From: Synergistaceae bacterium UBA5560
GTDB lineage: Bacteria > Synergistota > Synergistia > Synergistales > Aminiphilaceae
Direction: 5' to 3'
DNA: 39,613 nucleotides
Assembly: GCA_002425685.1 (NCBI GenBank)
Contig: DIMS01000009.1
Location: forward strand, 1-39,613
The position numbers and the translations under genes are program-made. Shown here one piece after another: positions 9,426 to 18,352 of this stretch (its first letter is position 1; the number at the start of each line of letters is the position of its first letter). Under the pieces are notes generated by a model, which worked only from the letters and a program-made list of their open reading frames with translations, was not told the origin of the DNA and made no database searches.

Positions 9426-9695
9426 GGCCTCTTTCGTTCGTCCGGAAAGGGGTCCTGTGTGGAGGGTTCTCATTTTGACTTCTTCGTAAAGAGATGTGGC
9501 GCGTACATTGACGGAAAATTTCGGAAATTGAAGAGGCCGCAAGGAGATCCCTCGTTTCCTCTATGATTTCTGTCGTGATCAGTATAGCAGGTATCTTGAA
9601 AATCTTGGAAAAACTGGATTTAAGAGAATTTCAGTAGGGCTTTTAAAAAACATCCTGAATGCTGGCTCCGTGGAGGTCACGCCTTGTAAAAGAGC

Positions 9696-9712
9696 CGAAA
9701 TACGTATTTTCG
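9696..9712. promoter_or_regulatory. Near-palindrome in the gdhA upstream region
   Basis: CGAAATAC is followed directly by GTATTTTCG, an inverted repeat with one extra T. It lies in an AT-rich stretch about 50 bases upstream of the gdhA -35 box, where an activator or repressor could bind. It is also upstream of the divergent beta-helix gene. The rest of the 9426-9763 interval holds a TATACT-like box for the minus strand (9581-9586) and nothing else I recognise. Confidence 0.25.
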
Positions 9713-9763
9713 AGGAGGTGTTGACGTATTCCTGTGTTGTTGTCTGGAAATTTACGTAGCATG

Positions 9764-9792
9764 TTGACACGACGAATAGCATGCACAATAAT
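9764..9792 (+). promoter_or_regulatory. Sigma70-type promoter of gdhA
   Basis: A perfect -35 TTGACA (9764-9769) is separated by 17 bases from AATAAT (9787-9792), which differs from the consensus -10 box at one position. Transcription from here would leave a leader of about 140 bases before the gdhA start. This strength fits a highly expressed catabolic enzyme. Confidence 0.7.
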
Positions 9793-9936
9793 GAGTGTCG
9801 CGATTTTTCCAGAAGTTCAACGGTCTTTGTTACACAGATTCCGGCATTTTGCGAGTTGCCGGGAGACGGACGAATCGCTGCGGGATGTGGGGAAGAAGTT
9901 CCGGCGTATCGTGGAAACGAATCGGGAGGTGTTAGG

Positions 9937-11292
<1,356 letters not shown>

Positions 11293-11337
11293 GCGAACCG
11301 GATTTCCGGTCGTTGCGGACACCGAAGAAATAGGCAA

Positions 11338-11366
11338 GGGCCTCCCGAATCTCGGGAGGCCCTTTT
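11338..11366. terminator. Intrinsic terminator between gdhA and the convergent small gene
   Basis: An 11-bp perfect stem (GGGCCTCCCGA, loop ATC, TCGGGAGGCCC) is followed by TTTT on the plus strand. It ends gdhA. It also lies just past the stop of the minus-strand gene at 11390, so it may act in both directions. Confidence 0.88.
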
Positions 11367-11389
11367 GCGGTTCCGTCGCGTGTTTTGTT

Positions 11390-11704
11390 TTATGCCGTGG
11401 TGTCTACATGTTGTCCGGAAGAAGCGTCTCCATCGCTTCCGTCGGAGGCGTACACGCTCTGCCATGCCGGATTCCAGGAAATCGAGCCGCCTTGTTTCTT
11501 CTTTTCCCGGGATGTCTCCCGGGGAACGTCTTCTCCGTTCCGAAAATCCTGTTCGCCCTCGTCCCGGGAAAGGTGCTCACGGAACACGTCATCCCAGGGT
11601 CGGTTTTTTCGGGGGTCCTTCTTCTGTCCCTTCGGGTTCACGCGCTTCGGATTGACGGGGTCCACCGGAGCGATTGCGGTAACGCCGTCGATGCGCCGTT
11701 CCAT
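11390..11704 (-). CDS. Small highly charged hypothetical protein
   Basis: I do not recognise the family. The 104-residue product is hydrophilic and rich in Arg, Lys, Asp and Glu, with no signal peptide or membrane segment. The N-terminal half is Pro/Val-rich (VTAIAPVDPVNPKRVNPKG) and then contains DDVFREHLSRDEGEQDF, which could form a short helix. The rest looks disordered. The ATG at 11704 is preceded by GGAGG nine bases upstream, which is the main evidence that it is translated. The open frame extends 123 bases upstream, but that part lacks a good start. It is convergent with gdhA and diverges from the pyr operon. Confidence 0.55.
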   Translation of the reverse strand: MERRIDGVTAIAPVDPVNPKRVNPKGQKKDPRKNRPWDDVFREHLSRDEGEQDFRNGEDVPRETSREKKKQGGSISWNPAWQSVYASDGSDGDASSGQHVDTTA

Positions 11705-11895
11705 GTTCCGCACCTCCTTTCCGGGGAATTTCAAAGAGGTAACATCTCTTTCCAGAGGATGTATCGGTTTGCGTTCGGACGGACCAAAGTCATTCGAAAA
11801 AATGAGTCTCAAGGCCCATGCAAACACAGGTGAAATATGATAGGGTTCTCCGCTAGAAAGATGAAGGGCAATGTGCCAGGATCAACACCCTTTAA

Positions 11896-11915
11896 TCGGG
11901 TTCCGTGAGGCCCGG
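11896..11915 (+). promoter_or_regulatory. Candidate PyrR-binding hairpin in the pyr leader
   Basis: A CGGG/CCCG stem closes the loop TTCCGTGAGG (11901-11910). The loop and its flanks match the PyrR anti-antiterminator consensus (ARUCCNGNGAGGYU) at 11 of 14 positions, including the invariant GNGAGG core. It lies about 200 bases upstream of pyrR and immediately before a strong Shine-Dalgarno (AAGGAGG, 11916-11922). PyrR-UMP bound here could promote the downstream terminator, hide the ribosome site, or both. This is an inference from the consensus and position. Confidence 0.45.
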
Positions 11916-11930
11916 AAGGAGGAAAACGCA

Positions 11931-12104
11931 ATGCGGAGAAGGATCTGTGCTCGGAGAGCGGCTGCCGTGACGGCGAAAGCGTGCTTTTTCGAAGGCATCT
12001 TTCCGGAAGAAAGAATCCGGACATATGGTGGGATCGGTAACGGTCGTGTTCTCTCCCGGAGAGGACACGACCGCTTTTTATGCATGAGGAGGGATATCCC
12101 ATGA
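11931..12104 (+). CDS. Possible pyr leader peptide
   Basis: An ATG with AAGGAGG eight bases upstream opens a 57-codon frame that runs through the attenuator hairpin. It ends in a TGA overlapping the pyrR ATG (ATGA, 12101-12104). The peptide starts with MRRRICARRAAAV and is Arg-rich, with no recognisable domain. The Shine-Dalgarno and the start/stop overlap suggest it is translated and coupled to pyrR. The sequence itself is not protein-like, so its role would be regulatory, if it is real. Confidence 0.35.
   Translation: MRRRICARRAAAVTAKACFFEGIFPEERIRTYGGIGNGRVLSRRGHDRFLCMRRDIP
12041..12079 (+). terminator. Attenuator terminator of the pyr operon
   Basis: A stem of 15 pairs (left arm CGGTCGTGTTCTCTC with one G-T pair, loop CCG) is followed by CTTTTT, 22 bases before the pyrR start. 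Such a strong terminator between promoter and first gene implies attenuation. GGAGAG at 11953-11958 can pair with CTCTCC (12051-12056) inside the left arm, which would give a competing antiterminator. Confidence 0.85.
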
Positions 12105-12658
12105 CATGGCAGGAAAAGGCCCGGGTGCAGACTGCCCAGGAGATGGACCGCTCTCTCCGGCGCATGGCCCACGAGATCGTGGAACGGAACAAGGGACTCG
12201 ACGGGGTTGTGCTCGTGGGCATCCAGCGCAGGGGAGTTCCCCTGGCTGAGCGGATCGCCAAGCTGCTGGAGAAGTTCGAGGGAATGCTTCCGCCTCAGGG
12301 AAAACTGGACATCACGCTTTACCGGGACGATCTCTCCCTGCGGTATCCCCAGCCCCTTCTCCGGGGGACGGACGTTCCCTTCGATCTCTCGGGACGCAAG
12401 GTGGTCCTCGTGGACGACGTGCTCTATACGGGCCGCACCGTCCGGGCCGCGCTGGACGCCCTGATGGACCTCGGGCGCCCCGCGTCGGTGCAGCTTGCGG
12501 TGCTCGTGGACCGGGGACACCGGGAACTGCCCATCCATGCGGACTACGTGGGCAAGAACCTGCCCACCTCCCATGCGGAAGTGGTGGAAGTGCGGGTTGC
12601 CGAAATCGACGGCGCCGACGAAATCTGGATCTGTGAAAAGGTGGAGGAACAGGCATGA
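12101..12658 (+). CDS. pyrR: Bifunctional pyr operon RNA-binding attenuator / uracil phosphoribosyltransferase
   Basis: PyrR senses UMP and binds pyr leader RNA to favour termination; it also has weak uracil phosphoribosyltransferase activity. The 185 residues show the type I PRTase fold, with the PRPP loop VVLVDDVLYTGRTVRAALDA. PyrR hallmarks are also present: LVGIQRRGVPLAERI near the N-terminus, then VLVDRGHRELPIHADYVGKN. The ATG at 12101 has GGAGG at nine bases and matches the family N-terminus. It is the first gene of the operon and overlaps pyrB by four bases (ATGA). The leader just upstream has the expected terminator and a candidate binding hairpin, so autoregulation is likely. Confidence 0.96.
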   Translation: MTWQEKARVQTAQEMDRSLRRMAHEIVERNKGLDGVVLVGIQRRGVPLAERIAKLLEKFEGMLPPQGKLDITLYRDDLSLRYPQPLLRGTDVPFDLSGRKVVLVDDVLYTGRTVRAALDALMDLGRPASVQLAVLVDRGHRELPIHADYVGKNLPTSHAEVVEVRVAEIDGADEIWICEKVEEQA

Positions 12659-13587
12659 GTTGGATGCATCGGCATCTTCTCGACGTGGATGCCCTCTCGA
12701 GACCGGAAATGGAACTGCTGTTGGATCAGGCGGTGCACATGGAAGACCTCCTCGACCGCCCCATCAAGAAGGTGCCCGCTCTGCGGGGGAAGCTGGTGGT
12801 GAACCTCTTCTTCGAACCCTCCACGCGTACCCGGGTCTCCTTTGAACTGGCGGAAAAATTTCTCGGCGCCGACGTGGTGAACTGGGCCGCCTCGGGATCG
12901 AGCACGAGCAAGGGAGAGACGCTGCGGGACACCGCGTGGACACTGGAGGCCATGGGTGCCGATGCGGTGGTGGTCCGCCACGGTATGCCCGGCGTTCCCT
13001 GGTATCTCAGGGAGAAACTGCGAAAGGCCTCGGTCTTCAACGCCGGTGACGGCGCTCATGCACATCCCACTCAGGCCCTGCTCGACGTCTACACGGTATG
13101 GAAGCACTGCAACCGCTCCCTGGACGGGCTTCGCGTCGCCATCGTGGGAGACGTGCTCCACAGCCGGGTGGTGCGGAGCGATGTGCAGGCCTTCCGTCTT
13201 CTCGGCGCGGAGGTGGTCCTCGCCGGGCCGAGAACACTCATGCCCCTCGAAACGGACGCTCTCGGAGCCGTCTACGAACCCGACCCCGTCAAGGCCGTGG
13301 AGGGAGCGGATGCGGTATATCTTCTGCGCATCCAGAAGGAACGGGCACTGGAGGGACTCTATCCAACGGACGACGAATACCATCGCCGCTGGGGTGCCGA
13401 CGAGGAGCTGATGGCCAGGGCAAAGAAGGGCGCCTTCGTGATGCACCCCGGCCCCATCAACCGCGGCGTGGAGATCGCCTCCGCCGTCGCGGACGGACCG
13501 AACAGCCTCATCCTGGACCAGGTGCGCAGCGGTGTGGCGGTGCGCATGGCCCTGCTCTATCTCTGCATGGGAGGAATGGAAGCATGA
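12655..13587 (+). CDS. pyrB: Aspartate carbamoyltransferase catalytic subunit
   Basis: Condenses carbamoyl phosphate with aspartate, the committed step of pyrimidine synthesis. The carbamoyl-phosphate loop FFEPSTRTRVSFE (about residue 50) is intact. So are the SGSSTSKGETLRDT loop, which supplies the Ser/Lys that enter the neighbouring active site, and HPTQALLDVYT. The aspartate domain retains MHPGPINRGVEI. The 310-residue length is normal for a class without regulatory subunit, and no pyrI is present nearby. Start and stop overlap pyrR upstream and pyrC downstream, indicating translational coupling. The carbamoyl phosphate synthase genes carA/carB are not in this window. Confidence 0.96.
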   Translation: MSWMHRHLLDVDALSRPEMELLLDQAVHMEDLLDRPIKKVPALRGKLVVNLFFEPSTRTRVSFELAEKFLGADVVNWAASGSSTSKGETLRDTAWTLEAMGADAVVVRHGMPGVPWYLREKLRKASVFNAGDGAHAHPTQALLDVYTVWKHCNRSLDGLRVAIVGDVLHSRVVRSDVQAFRLLGAEVVLAGPRTLMPLETDALGAVYEPDPVKAVEGADAVYLLRIQKERALEGLYPTDDEYHRRWGADEELMARAKKGAFVMHPGPINRGVEIASAVADGPNSLILDQVRSGVAVRMALLYLCMGGMEA

Positions 13588-14942
13588 GCACGGAACGGAT
13601 GGAACGATGCTGTGGCGGAGAAGTGCCGCTGCTGCTCAAAGGTGGTCGAATTTTCGACGGGGAACGGTTTCTTGACGGCGTTACGGACGTCCTTCTCGAG
13701 GATGGACGCGTGCGCGCCCTGGGAAAGGACCTGCCCTCCCCGGAAGGGGCGAAGGAGCTCCAACTCGCCGGACTTCTGGTCTGCCCTGGTTTCATCGACC
13801 TGCACGGACACTTCCGCGATCCCGGGCAGACCTGGTGCGAGGATCTCGTCTCCGGCTCCCTCGCCGCGGCGGCGGGCGGCTACGCCGTTGCGGTGGCCAT
13901 GCCCAACACCCTGCCCCCTCTCGACAACGATGCGCTCGTGCGGGACGTGATCGAGCGCGGGCGACGGGCCGGAGGTGCCCGTATTCTTCCCGCGGGGTGC
14001 GTGAGCAAGGAGCGTAAGGGAGAAGAGATGGCGGAGCTTGCCGCCATGGCCGACGCGGGGGCGGTGTTCTTCACCGACGACGGTGCTCCCGTGCTGCGGG
14101 CGCGATTGCTCCGGAACGCCCTGCTCTATACGAAGGATCTGGGTGTGCGGGTCCTGGAACACCCAGAGGAAAAGGATCTCACGAAAAGCGCCCAGGTGAC
14201 GGAGGGACGCTGTTCCGCCCTGAGCGGCATGCGTGGGTTTCCGATCTCCGCGGAGGTTCTGGGCGTGCTGCGTGCCCTTGTTCTTGCCCGGGAGACGAAC
14301 TGTGCCGTGCACCTCACGCATGTGAGCACTGCCGCGGCACTGGAGGCGATTCGCGCCGCCAAGGCGGACGGGGTCGAGGTGACCTGCGACGTGACGCCCC
14401 ATCACCTCGTCCTTTCCGAGGAGGATGTGCTTCGGAGCAATCTCCACGCCGCCTTCAAAGTGAACCCGCCGCTGCGGAGTACCGCCGACCGGGATGCGCT
14501 CTGGCGGGGAATCGCCGACGGAACCGTGGATGCCATTGCCACGGATCACGCTCCCTGGCACGAGGATGAAAAGGATCTTCCCTTCCAGGAGGCCAATTTC
14601 GGCATCGCTTCCTACGAGTGCGCCGTCGGTGCGGTGCTGGACTATCGGCGGAACGCCGAGCCGGAGGTTCCCCTCGAGCGGCTGCTCGCGCTTTGGACCT
14701 CCCGCCCTGGTGCACTGCTTCCCCAGAGCGCGGCGTTTCCGGGACGACTTGCGGAGGGGCTTCCCGCCCATGTGACGGTGGTGGATCCCGAGAGTGCTTT
14801 CCGGGTGGACCCCGCACTCTGGAGGAGCAAGGCCCGCATCACGCCCTACAAAGGAAGACATTTCACGGGGCGCCCCGTGCTCACCGTCGTGGCGGGAAAA
14901 ATCGTCTTCTCCGCTCTCGAGGGAGGCGCGGTGCGTGTGTAG
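13584..14942 (+). CDS. pyrC: Dihydroorotase (class I)
   Basis: Cyclises carbamoyl-aspartate to dihydroorotate. The 452-residue amidohydrolase has the zinc motif DLHGHFRDPG (the two metal His), VAMPNTLPPLDN for substrate binding, FFTDDG, and VHLTHVSTAAALEAI with a further metal His. CDVTPHHLVLSEED gives another His, and AIATDHAPWHEDEKD carries the catalytic Asp. The length and DHAPH-like motif place it in the larger class I (PyrC/AllB-like) group. The ATG at 13584 overlaps the pyrB stop by four bases and has GAGG upstream. The frame continues far upstream in the antisense of pyrB, which I disregard. The next gene, pyrK, starts inside its last codons. Confidence 0.95.
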   Translation: MSTERMERCCGGEVPLLLKGGRIFDGERFLDGVTDVLLEDGRVRALGKDLPSPEGAKELQLAGLLVCPGFIDLHGHFRDPGQTWCEDLVSGSLAAAAGGYAVAVAMPNTLPPLDNDALVRDVIERGRRAGGARILPAGCVSKERKGEEMAELAAMADAGAVFFTDDGAPVLRARLLRNALLYTKDLGVRVLEHPEEKDLTKSAQVTEGRCSALSGMRGFPISAEVLGVLRALVLARETNCAVHLTHVSTAAALEAIRAAKADGVEVTCDVTPHHLVLSEEDVLRSNLHAAFKVNPPLRSTADRDALWRGIADGTVDAIATDHAPWHEDEKDLPFQEANFGIASYECAVGAVLDYRRNAEPEVPLERLLALWTSRPGALLPQSAAFPGRLAEGLPAHVTVVDPESAFRVDPALWRSKARITPYKGRHFTGRPVLTVVAGKIVFSALEGGAVRV

Positions 14943-15744
14943 CGGCACGGTGGAGGAGCGCTCGGCCAGACTGGTGGCGCGCACCTTTCTGGGGGGCGGA
15001 GCGGCCCGGGAACGCGGGCCGCTCCTTCTGGAACTGGACGCTCCGGAGATCGCCGCGAAGTCCCTGCCTGGGCAGTTTCTGCTCGTCACCTGCGGTGAGG
15101 GAAGCGACCCTTTTCTCCTGCGGCCTCTCGCCGTGGCGGGCGTACGAGGCGAGGTCCTCTCCCTGCTCGTCCAGGTCCGAGGGGAGGGAACGCGGCGCCT
15201 CGCCGCTCTTGCGCCGGGGAGTGTGCTGCGGCTTCGGGGCCCGCTGGGTACTCCCTTCACCACGCCGAAGGAGGCGGAGCGGCTTCTGTGCATCGCCGGG
15301 GGTGTGGGTGCGGCACCGCTTCTTTTCATGGCGGAACGATGGGGCGGTTCCGTGCTCCTGGGGGTTCCCGACGCGTCCTGGGAGGGACTTGTCCATCACT
15401 GTGTCTCGAGAATCGGTTCCTCGAAGGTGACGGTCCTCTCCGATGACGGAAGCCTCGGCGAAAAAGGAAATCCCTGCTCGTTCCTCGCCTCCGAAAAAGG
15501 CTCCGCGTTGCTCGCGTTTCCGAACACGCGGATCTGTGCCTGTGGCCCTACAGGAATGCTCGCTGCCCTTGCGGAGGCGCTTCCTCCCTCCCTGCCCTAC
15601 GAAGCGAGCCTCGAAACCCGCATGGGGTGCGGCTACGGCGGTTGTCTCGGCTGCGTCGTTCCGACGGAACGGGGGCGTCTCCGAGCCTGCGTGGAGGGGC
15701 CTGTCTTTGCCGGAAGAGAGGTGCGCTGGCATGAGCTGGGATGA
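14935..15744 (+). CDS. pyrK: Dihydroorotate dehydrogenase electron transfer subunit
   Basis: Flavin and [2Fe-2S] subunit that passes electrons from dihydroorotate oxidation in PyrD to NAD+. The FAD domain contains FLLRPLAVAG, with the Arg that contacts the flavin phosphate. The nucleotide-binding part has CIAGGVGAAPLLFMAE and later CACGPTGMLAAL. Near the C-terminus a cluster of Cys (MGCGYGGCLGCVVPT, then RACVEGPVF) forms the ferredoxin-like [2Fe-2S] site. The GTG at 14935 has GGAGG at eight bases and overlaps the end of pyrC; about 269 residues fits the family. An earlier ATG in this frame lies deep within pyrC. The presence of pyrK shows that PyrD is the class 1B, NAD-linked type. Confidence 0.93.
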   Translation: MCSGTVEERSARLVARTFLGGGAARERGPLLLELDAPEIAAKSLPGQFLLVTCGEGSDPFLLRPLAVAGVRGEVLSLLVQVRGEGTRRLAALAPGSVLRLRGPLGTPFTTPKEAERLLCIAGGVGAAPLLFMAERWGGSVLLGVPDASWEGLVHHCVSRIGSSKVTVLSDDGSLGEKGNPCSFLASEKGSALLAFPNTRICACGPTGMLAALAEALPPSLPYEASLETRMGCGYGGCLGCVVPTERGRLRACVEGPVFAGREVRWHELG

Positions 15745-16696
15745 CGTCTGTGGAAAAAGCAACCCCGGGGTGCGCCTTTCCGTGTGTTTGGGAGGCGTGA
15801 CCTTGGCCTCGCCGGTTCTTTTGGCCTCGGGAGTCTGGCCCATGGACCCCTCCCTCTGGCCGGTTCAGACCCTTCGTGGCGTTGGGGGCATCTGCTCCAA
15901 GGGACTGACCCTGGAGCCCCGGGAGGGGAATTCCGGTATCCGGATTTGGGAGACTCCCTGCGGCGTTCTGAACAGTATCGGTCTTCAGAACCGGGGTGTA
16001 CGTGTCTTCGTGGAGGAGGAGCTGCCCCGCATGGCTGCGACGGGGATTCCCGTGATCGCCAACGTGGCGCCTGCGGGAAGTGTGGAGATGGAGCCCCTTT
16101 TGGCGCCCCTGCGCAGTGCGGGGGCATCTGTTGTGGCGGTGGAACTCAACCTTTCCTGCCCCAATGTGGCCGACGGCGGCATGGCCTGGGGAAAGACCCC
16201 CGAGGGCATACGGGAGGCGGTGCGGGCGGCTCGGGGATGCTGGCCCGGCCCCCTGTGGGTGAAGCTCACACCCCAGGCGCCCGACATGGCGGCGGCAGTG
16301 CGTGCCGCCGAAGACTGCGGTGCCGACGCGGTGGTGGTGGCCAATACCTGGCTCGGCGCCGCCATGGATCTGAAACGGCGCCGCCCCGTCTTTGACCGGA
16401 TCGTCGCGGGCCTTTCCGGCCCCGCCGTCTTTCCACTTTCTCTGCGGTGCGTCTGGGAGGCCGCGGAGGCGACGACAGTGCCGCTCATCGGCTCCGGCGG
16501 CATCGCCTCCTGGGAGAATGTCGCGGCGATGCTCCTCGCCGGGGCGACGGCGGTGCAGGTTGGCTCGGGACTCTTCCGGGACCTGGATCTTCCCGGAAAA
16601 ATCGTGGACGGGCTCGCCGCCTACACGGCGTCCTCGGGCTTCGGGGAAATTTCCGACCTCGTCGGAACGGGAAGAAAATATTCCGAATATCGGTGA
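15731..16696 (+). CDS. pyrD: Dihydroorotate dehydrogenase class 1B catalytic subunit
   Basis: Oxidises dihydroorotate to orotate using FMN; PyrK is the partner. The 321-residue TIM barrel shows VLLASGVWP and GGICSKGLTLEPREGN at the N-terminus, NSIGLQNRGV, and ELNLSCPNVADGG. The Cys of that last motif is the catalytic base typical of class 1B enzymes, where class 2 has Ser. VWVKLTP-like and PLIGSGGIASWENV phosphate-binding loops complete the site. The start overlaps the end of pyrK by 14 bases. The stop is followed by a 163-base gap before pyrF, the only sizeable gap in the operon. That gap contains a 7-bp hairpin (16697-16720) without a T tract. Confidence 0.94.
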   Translation: MSWDDVCGKSNPGVRLSVCLGGVTLASPVLLASGVWPMDPSLWPVQTLRGVGGICSKGLTLEPREGNSGIRIWETPCGVLNSIGLQNRGVRVFVEEELPRMAATGIPVIANVAPAGSVEMEPLLAPLRSAGASVVAVELNLSCPNVADGGMAWGKTPEGIREAVRAARGCWPGPLWVKLTPQAPDMAAAVRAAEDCGADAVVVANTWLGAAMDLKRRRPVFDRIVAGLSGPAVFPLSLRCVWEAAEATTVPLIGSGGIASWENVAAMLLAGATAVQVGSGLFRDLDLPGKIVDGLAAYTASSGFGEISDLVGTGRKYSEYR

Positions 16697-16859
16697 ACAC
16701 CCATGTTTCTTCTTGGGTGTCTCGACCGGTGTCGTCCCTTGATGTTCTTGCGTCGAAGGAGCGTTCTTCGAGGAGCGGTTCTTTCCGTTGCTTTGGCGGC
16801 TGGCGGTGTTCCCGGCGGGAAATGGAGAAGCGTGTGTTCGTGAAAGGCAGGTGCGACGC

Positions 16860-17600
16860 ATGAGCAACGGGCATGGGACGGCGAAGATCATCGCGGCGCT
16901 GGATCTCCCGACGGGAGAGGCGGCGCTGCGTTTTCTCGAAAAAATGGTTTGCGGAACAAATGCCGGGGCGTGTGTCCCCCTCGAGTACGTGAAGGTGGGC
17001 CCCCGCCTCTTCGCCCTTGAGGGACGGCGGTTCGTGGAAGGATTGGTACGGGATGGCTACAAGGTCTTTCTCGACCTGAAACTGCACGATATTCCCAACA
17101 CTGTCGCGGGTGCCGTGGACGCTCTTGCGGGTCTGGAGCTCTGGGCGTTGACGCTTCACTCCGGAGGCGGTCGCGAGATGCTTGTCGCTGCGGCGAATGC
17201 CCGGGATGCGGCGGGGAGCGCCATGCACCTTCTGGGTGTCTCCGTGCTGACCAGCGTGGACGACGCGACCTGGAAGAGCGTCGGTGGGGGCGGCTCCGTG
17301 GCCGAAACGGTGGTCTTGCGCGCCCGGCTTTGCGCCGATGTGGGCGTGGACGGCCTTGTCTGTTCTCCGAGGGAGCTGGAGGCGGTCCGACAGGCCGTGG
17401 GAGGAGCGCTTCTTACTGTCGTGCCCGGAATCCGCCCGGTCGCGGGAGGAGACGACCAGAAACGCACCGCCTCGGCGGGAATCGCCGTTCGGAACGGTGC
17501 GGACTATCTCGTGGTGGGACGTCCGCTCCTGGCGGCGGAGGACCCCGTCCTGACCTGGAAGGAACTGCAGCACGACATGGAGGAGGCGGAAACACGATGA
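16860..17600 (+). CDS. pyrF: Orotidine 5'-phosphate decarboxylase
   Basis: Converts OMP to UMP, the last step of the pathway. IIAALDLPTGEAALRFL at the N-terminus and FLDLKLHDIPNTVAGAV carry the catalytic Asp-Lys-Asp set of the OMP decarboxylase family. The phosphate-binding end is VVPGIRPV ... ADYLVVGRPLL. The 246-residue length is typical of the type 1 (bacterial PyrF) group. The ATG at 16860 has AGGCAGG upstream and fits the family N-terminus. An in-frame ATG at 16788 would add 24 residues of atypical sequence. The stop overlaps the pyrE start by four bases. Confidence 0.95.
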   Translation: MSNGHGTAKIIAALDLPTGEAALRFLEKMVCGTNAGACVPLEYVKVGPRLFALEGRRFVEGLVRDGYKVFLDLKLHDIPNTVAGAVDALAGLELWALTLHSGGGREMLVAAANARDAAGSAMHLLGVSVLTSVDDATWKSVGGGGSVAETVVLRARLCADVGVDGLVCSPRELEAVRQAVGGALLTVVPGIRPVAGGDDQKRTASAGIAVRNGADYLVVGRPLLAAEDPVLTWKELQHDMEEAETR

Positions 17601-18256
17601 ACGGCAGAGAAGAGTCCAGCGACGGCTGTCATTGTCACGAGGGTATGGCCTGCGGAAGTGATTCCTGTTCTCGCGGTTCCGACGACGAAACACAGCTCCA
17701 GAAACTCTTCGTGGAGACCGGAGCGCTTCTCTCGGGGCATTTTCTTCTGACATCAGGGCTTCATAGCGGCAGTTACATGCAGTGCGCGCTTCTTCTGCGC
17801 TATCCCGAGCATGCGGCCTTTGCAGGGGTGCGTCTGGCCCGGGCACTGGCACACCTCAAGCCCGACCTTGTGGCGGCGCCGGCCCTTGGCGGGCTTCTCA
17901 TAGGCCATGAAGTGGCCCGGGCTCTCGGTGTGCCCTTTCTCTTCTGCGAGCGCGAGGAGGGGCGCATGGTGCTTCGCCGTTTTTCCCACCCGGGAAAGGT
18001 GAGGGTCGTGGTTGTGGAGGATGTGGTCACCACGGGCGGCTCACTTCGTGAGGTGGGGGAGCATTTCGCCCAGGGAGGTGCCGACTGGGTCGGCTCGGGG
18101 TGTATCGTCGACCGGAGCGCGGGACGCGCCGCTTTTCCGCATTCCCTCACGAGTCTGCTTCGGGTCTCATTTCCCGTCTATGAGCCCGCGTCCTGTCCTC
18201 TCTGTGTGCAGGGACTTCCCCTGGTCAAGCCCGGAAGCCGGACAGGAAAGCGATAA
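17597..18256 (+). CDS. pyrE: Orotate phosphoribosyltransferase with Cys/His-rich N-terminal extension
   Basis: Joins orotate and PRPP to give OMP. From about residue 30 it is a normal OPRTase: LTSGLHSGSYMQCALLLRYPE, then APALGGLLIGHEVA, and the PRPP loop VVVEDVVTTGGSLREV. The C-terminus has SCPLCVQGLPLVKPGS, seen in one subgroup of these enzymes. The first 30 residues are unusual: Cys at 11, 13, 19 and 24 and His at 12 and 14, a possible metal site that the catalytic fold does not need. The ATG at 17597 overlaps the pyrF stop and is preceded by GGAGG, so the extension appears genuinely translated. It is the last gene of the operon. Confidence 0.94.
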   Translation: MNGREESSDGCHCHEGMACGSDSCSRGSDDETQLQKLFVETGALLSGHFLLTSGLHSGSYMQCALLLRYPEHAAFAGVRLARALAHLKPDLVAAPALGGLLIGHEVARALGVPFLFCEREEGRMVLRRFSHPGKVRVVVVEDVVTTGGSLREVGEHFAQGGADWVGSGCIVDRSAGRAAFPHSLTSLLRVSFPVYEPASCPLCVQGLPLVKPGSRTGKR

Positions 18257-18352
18257 ACGGCGGATGGACGAATGCCGCCTCTTCTGCCAGACTAAGAGGG
18301 CTCTTCGACGGCATTGAGGACGGAGGAGAGATTCCGGAGGAGGAGATGCGGC

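Noticed and set aside
13098..13583. Upstream extension of the pyrC frame
   Set aside because: It overlaps pyrB in another frame. The overlap ATG at 13584 with its Shine-Dalgarno gives the family N-terminus.
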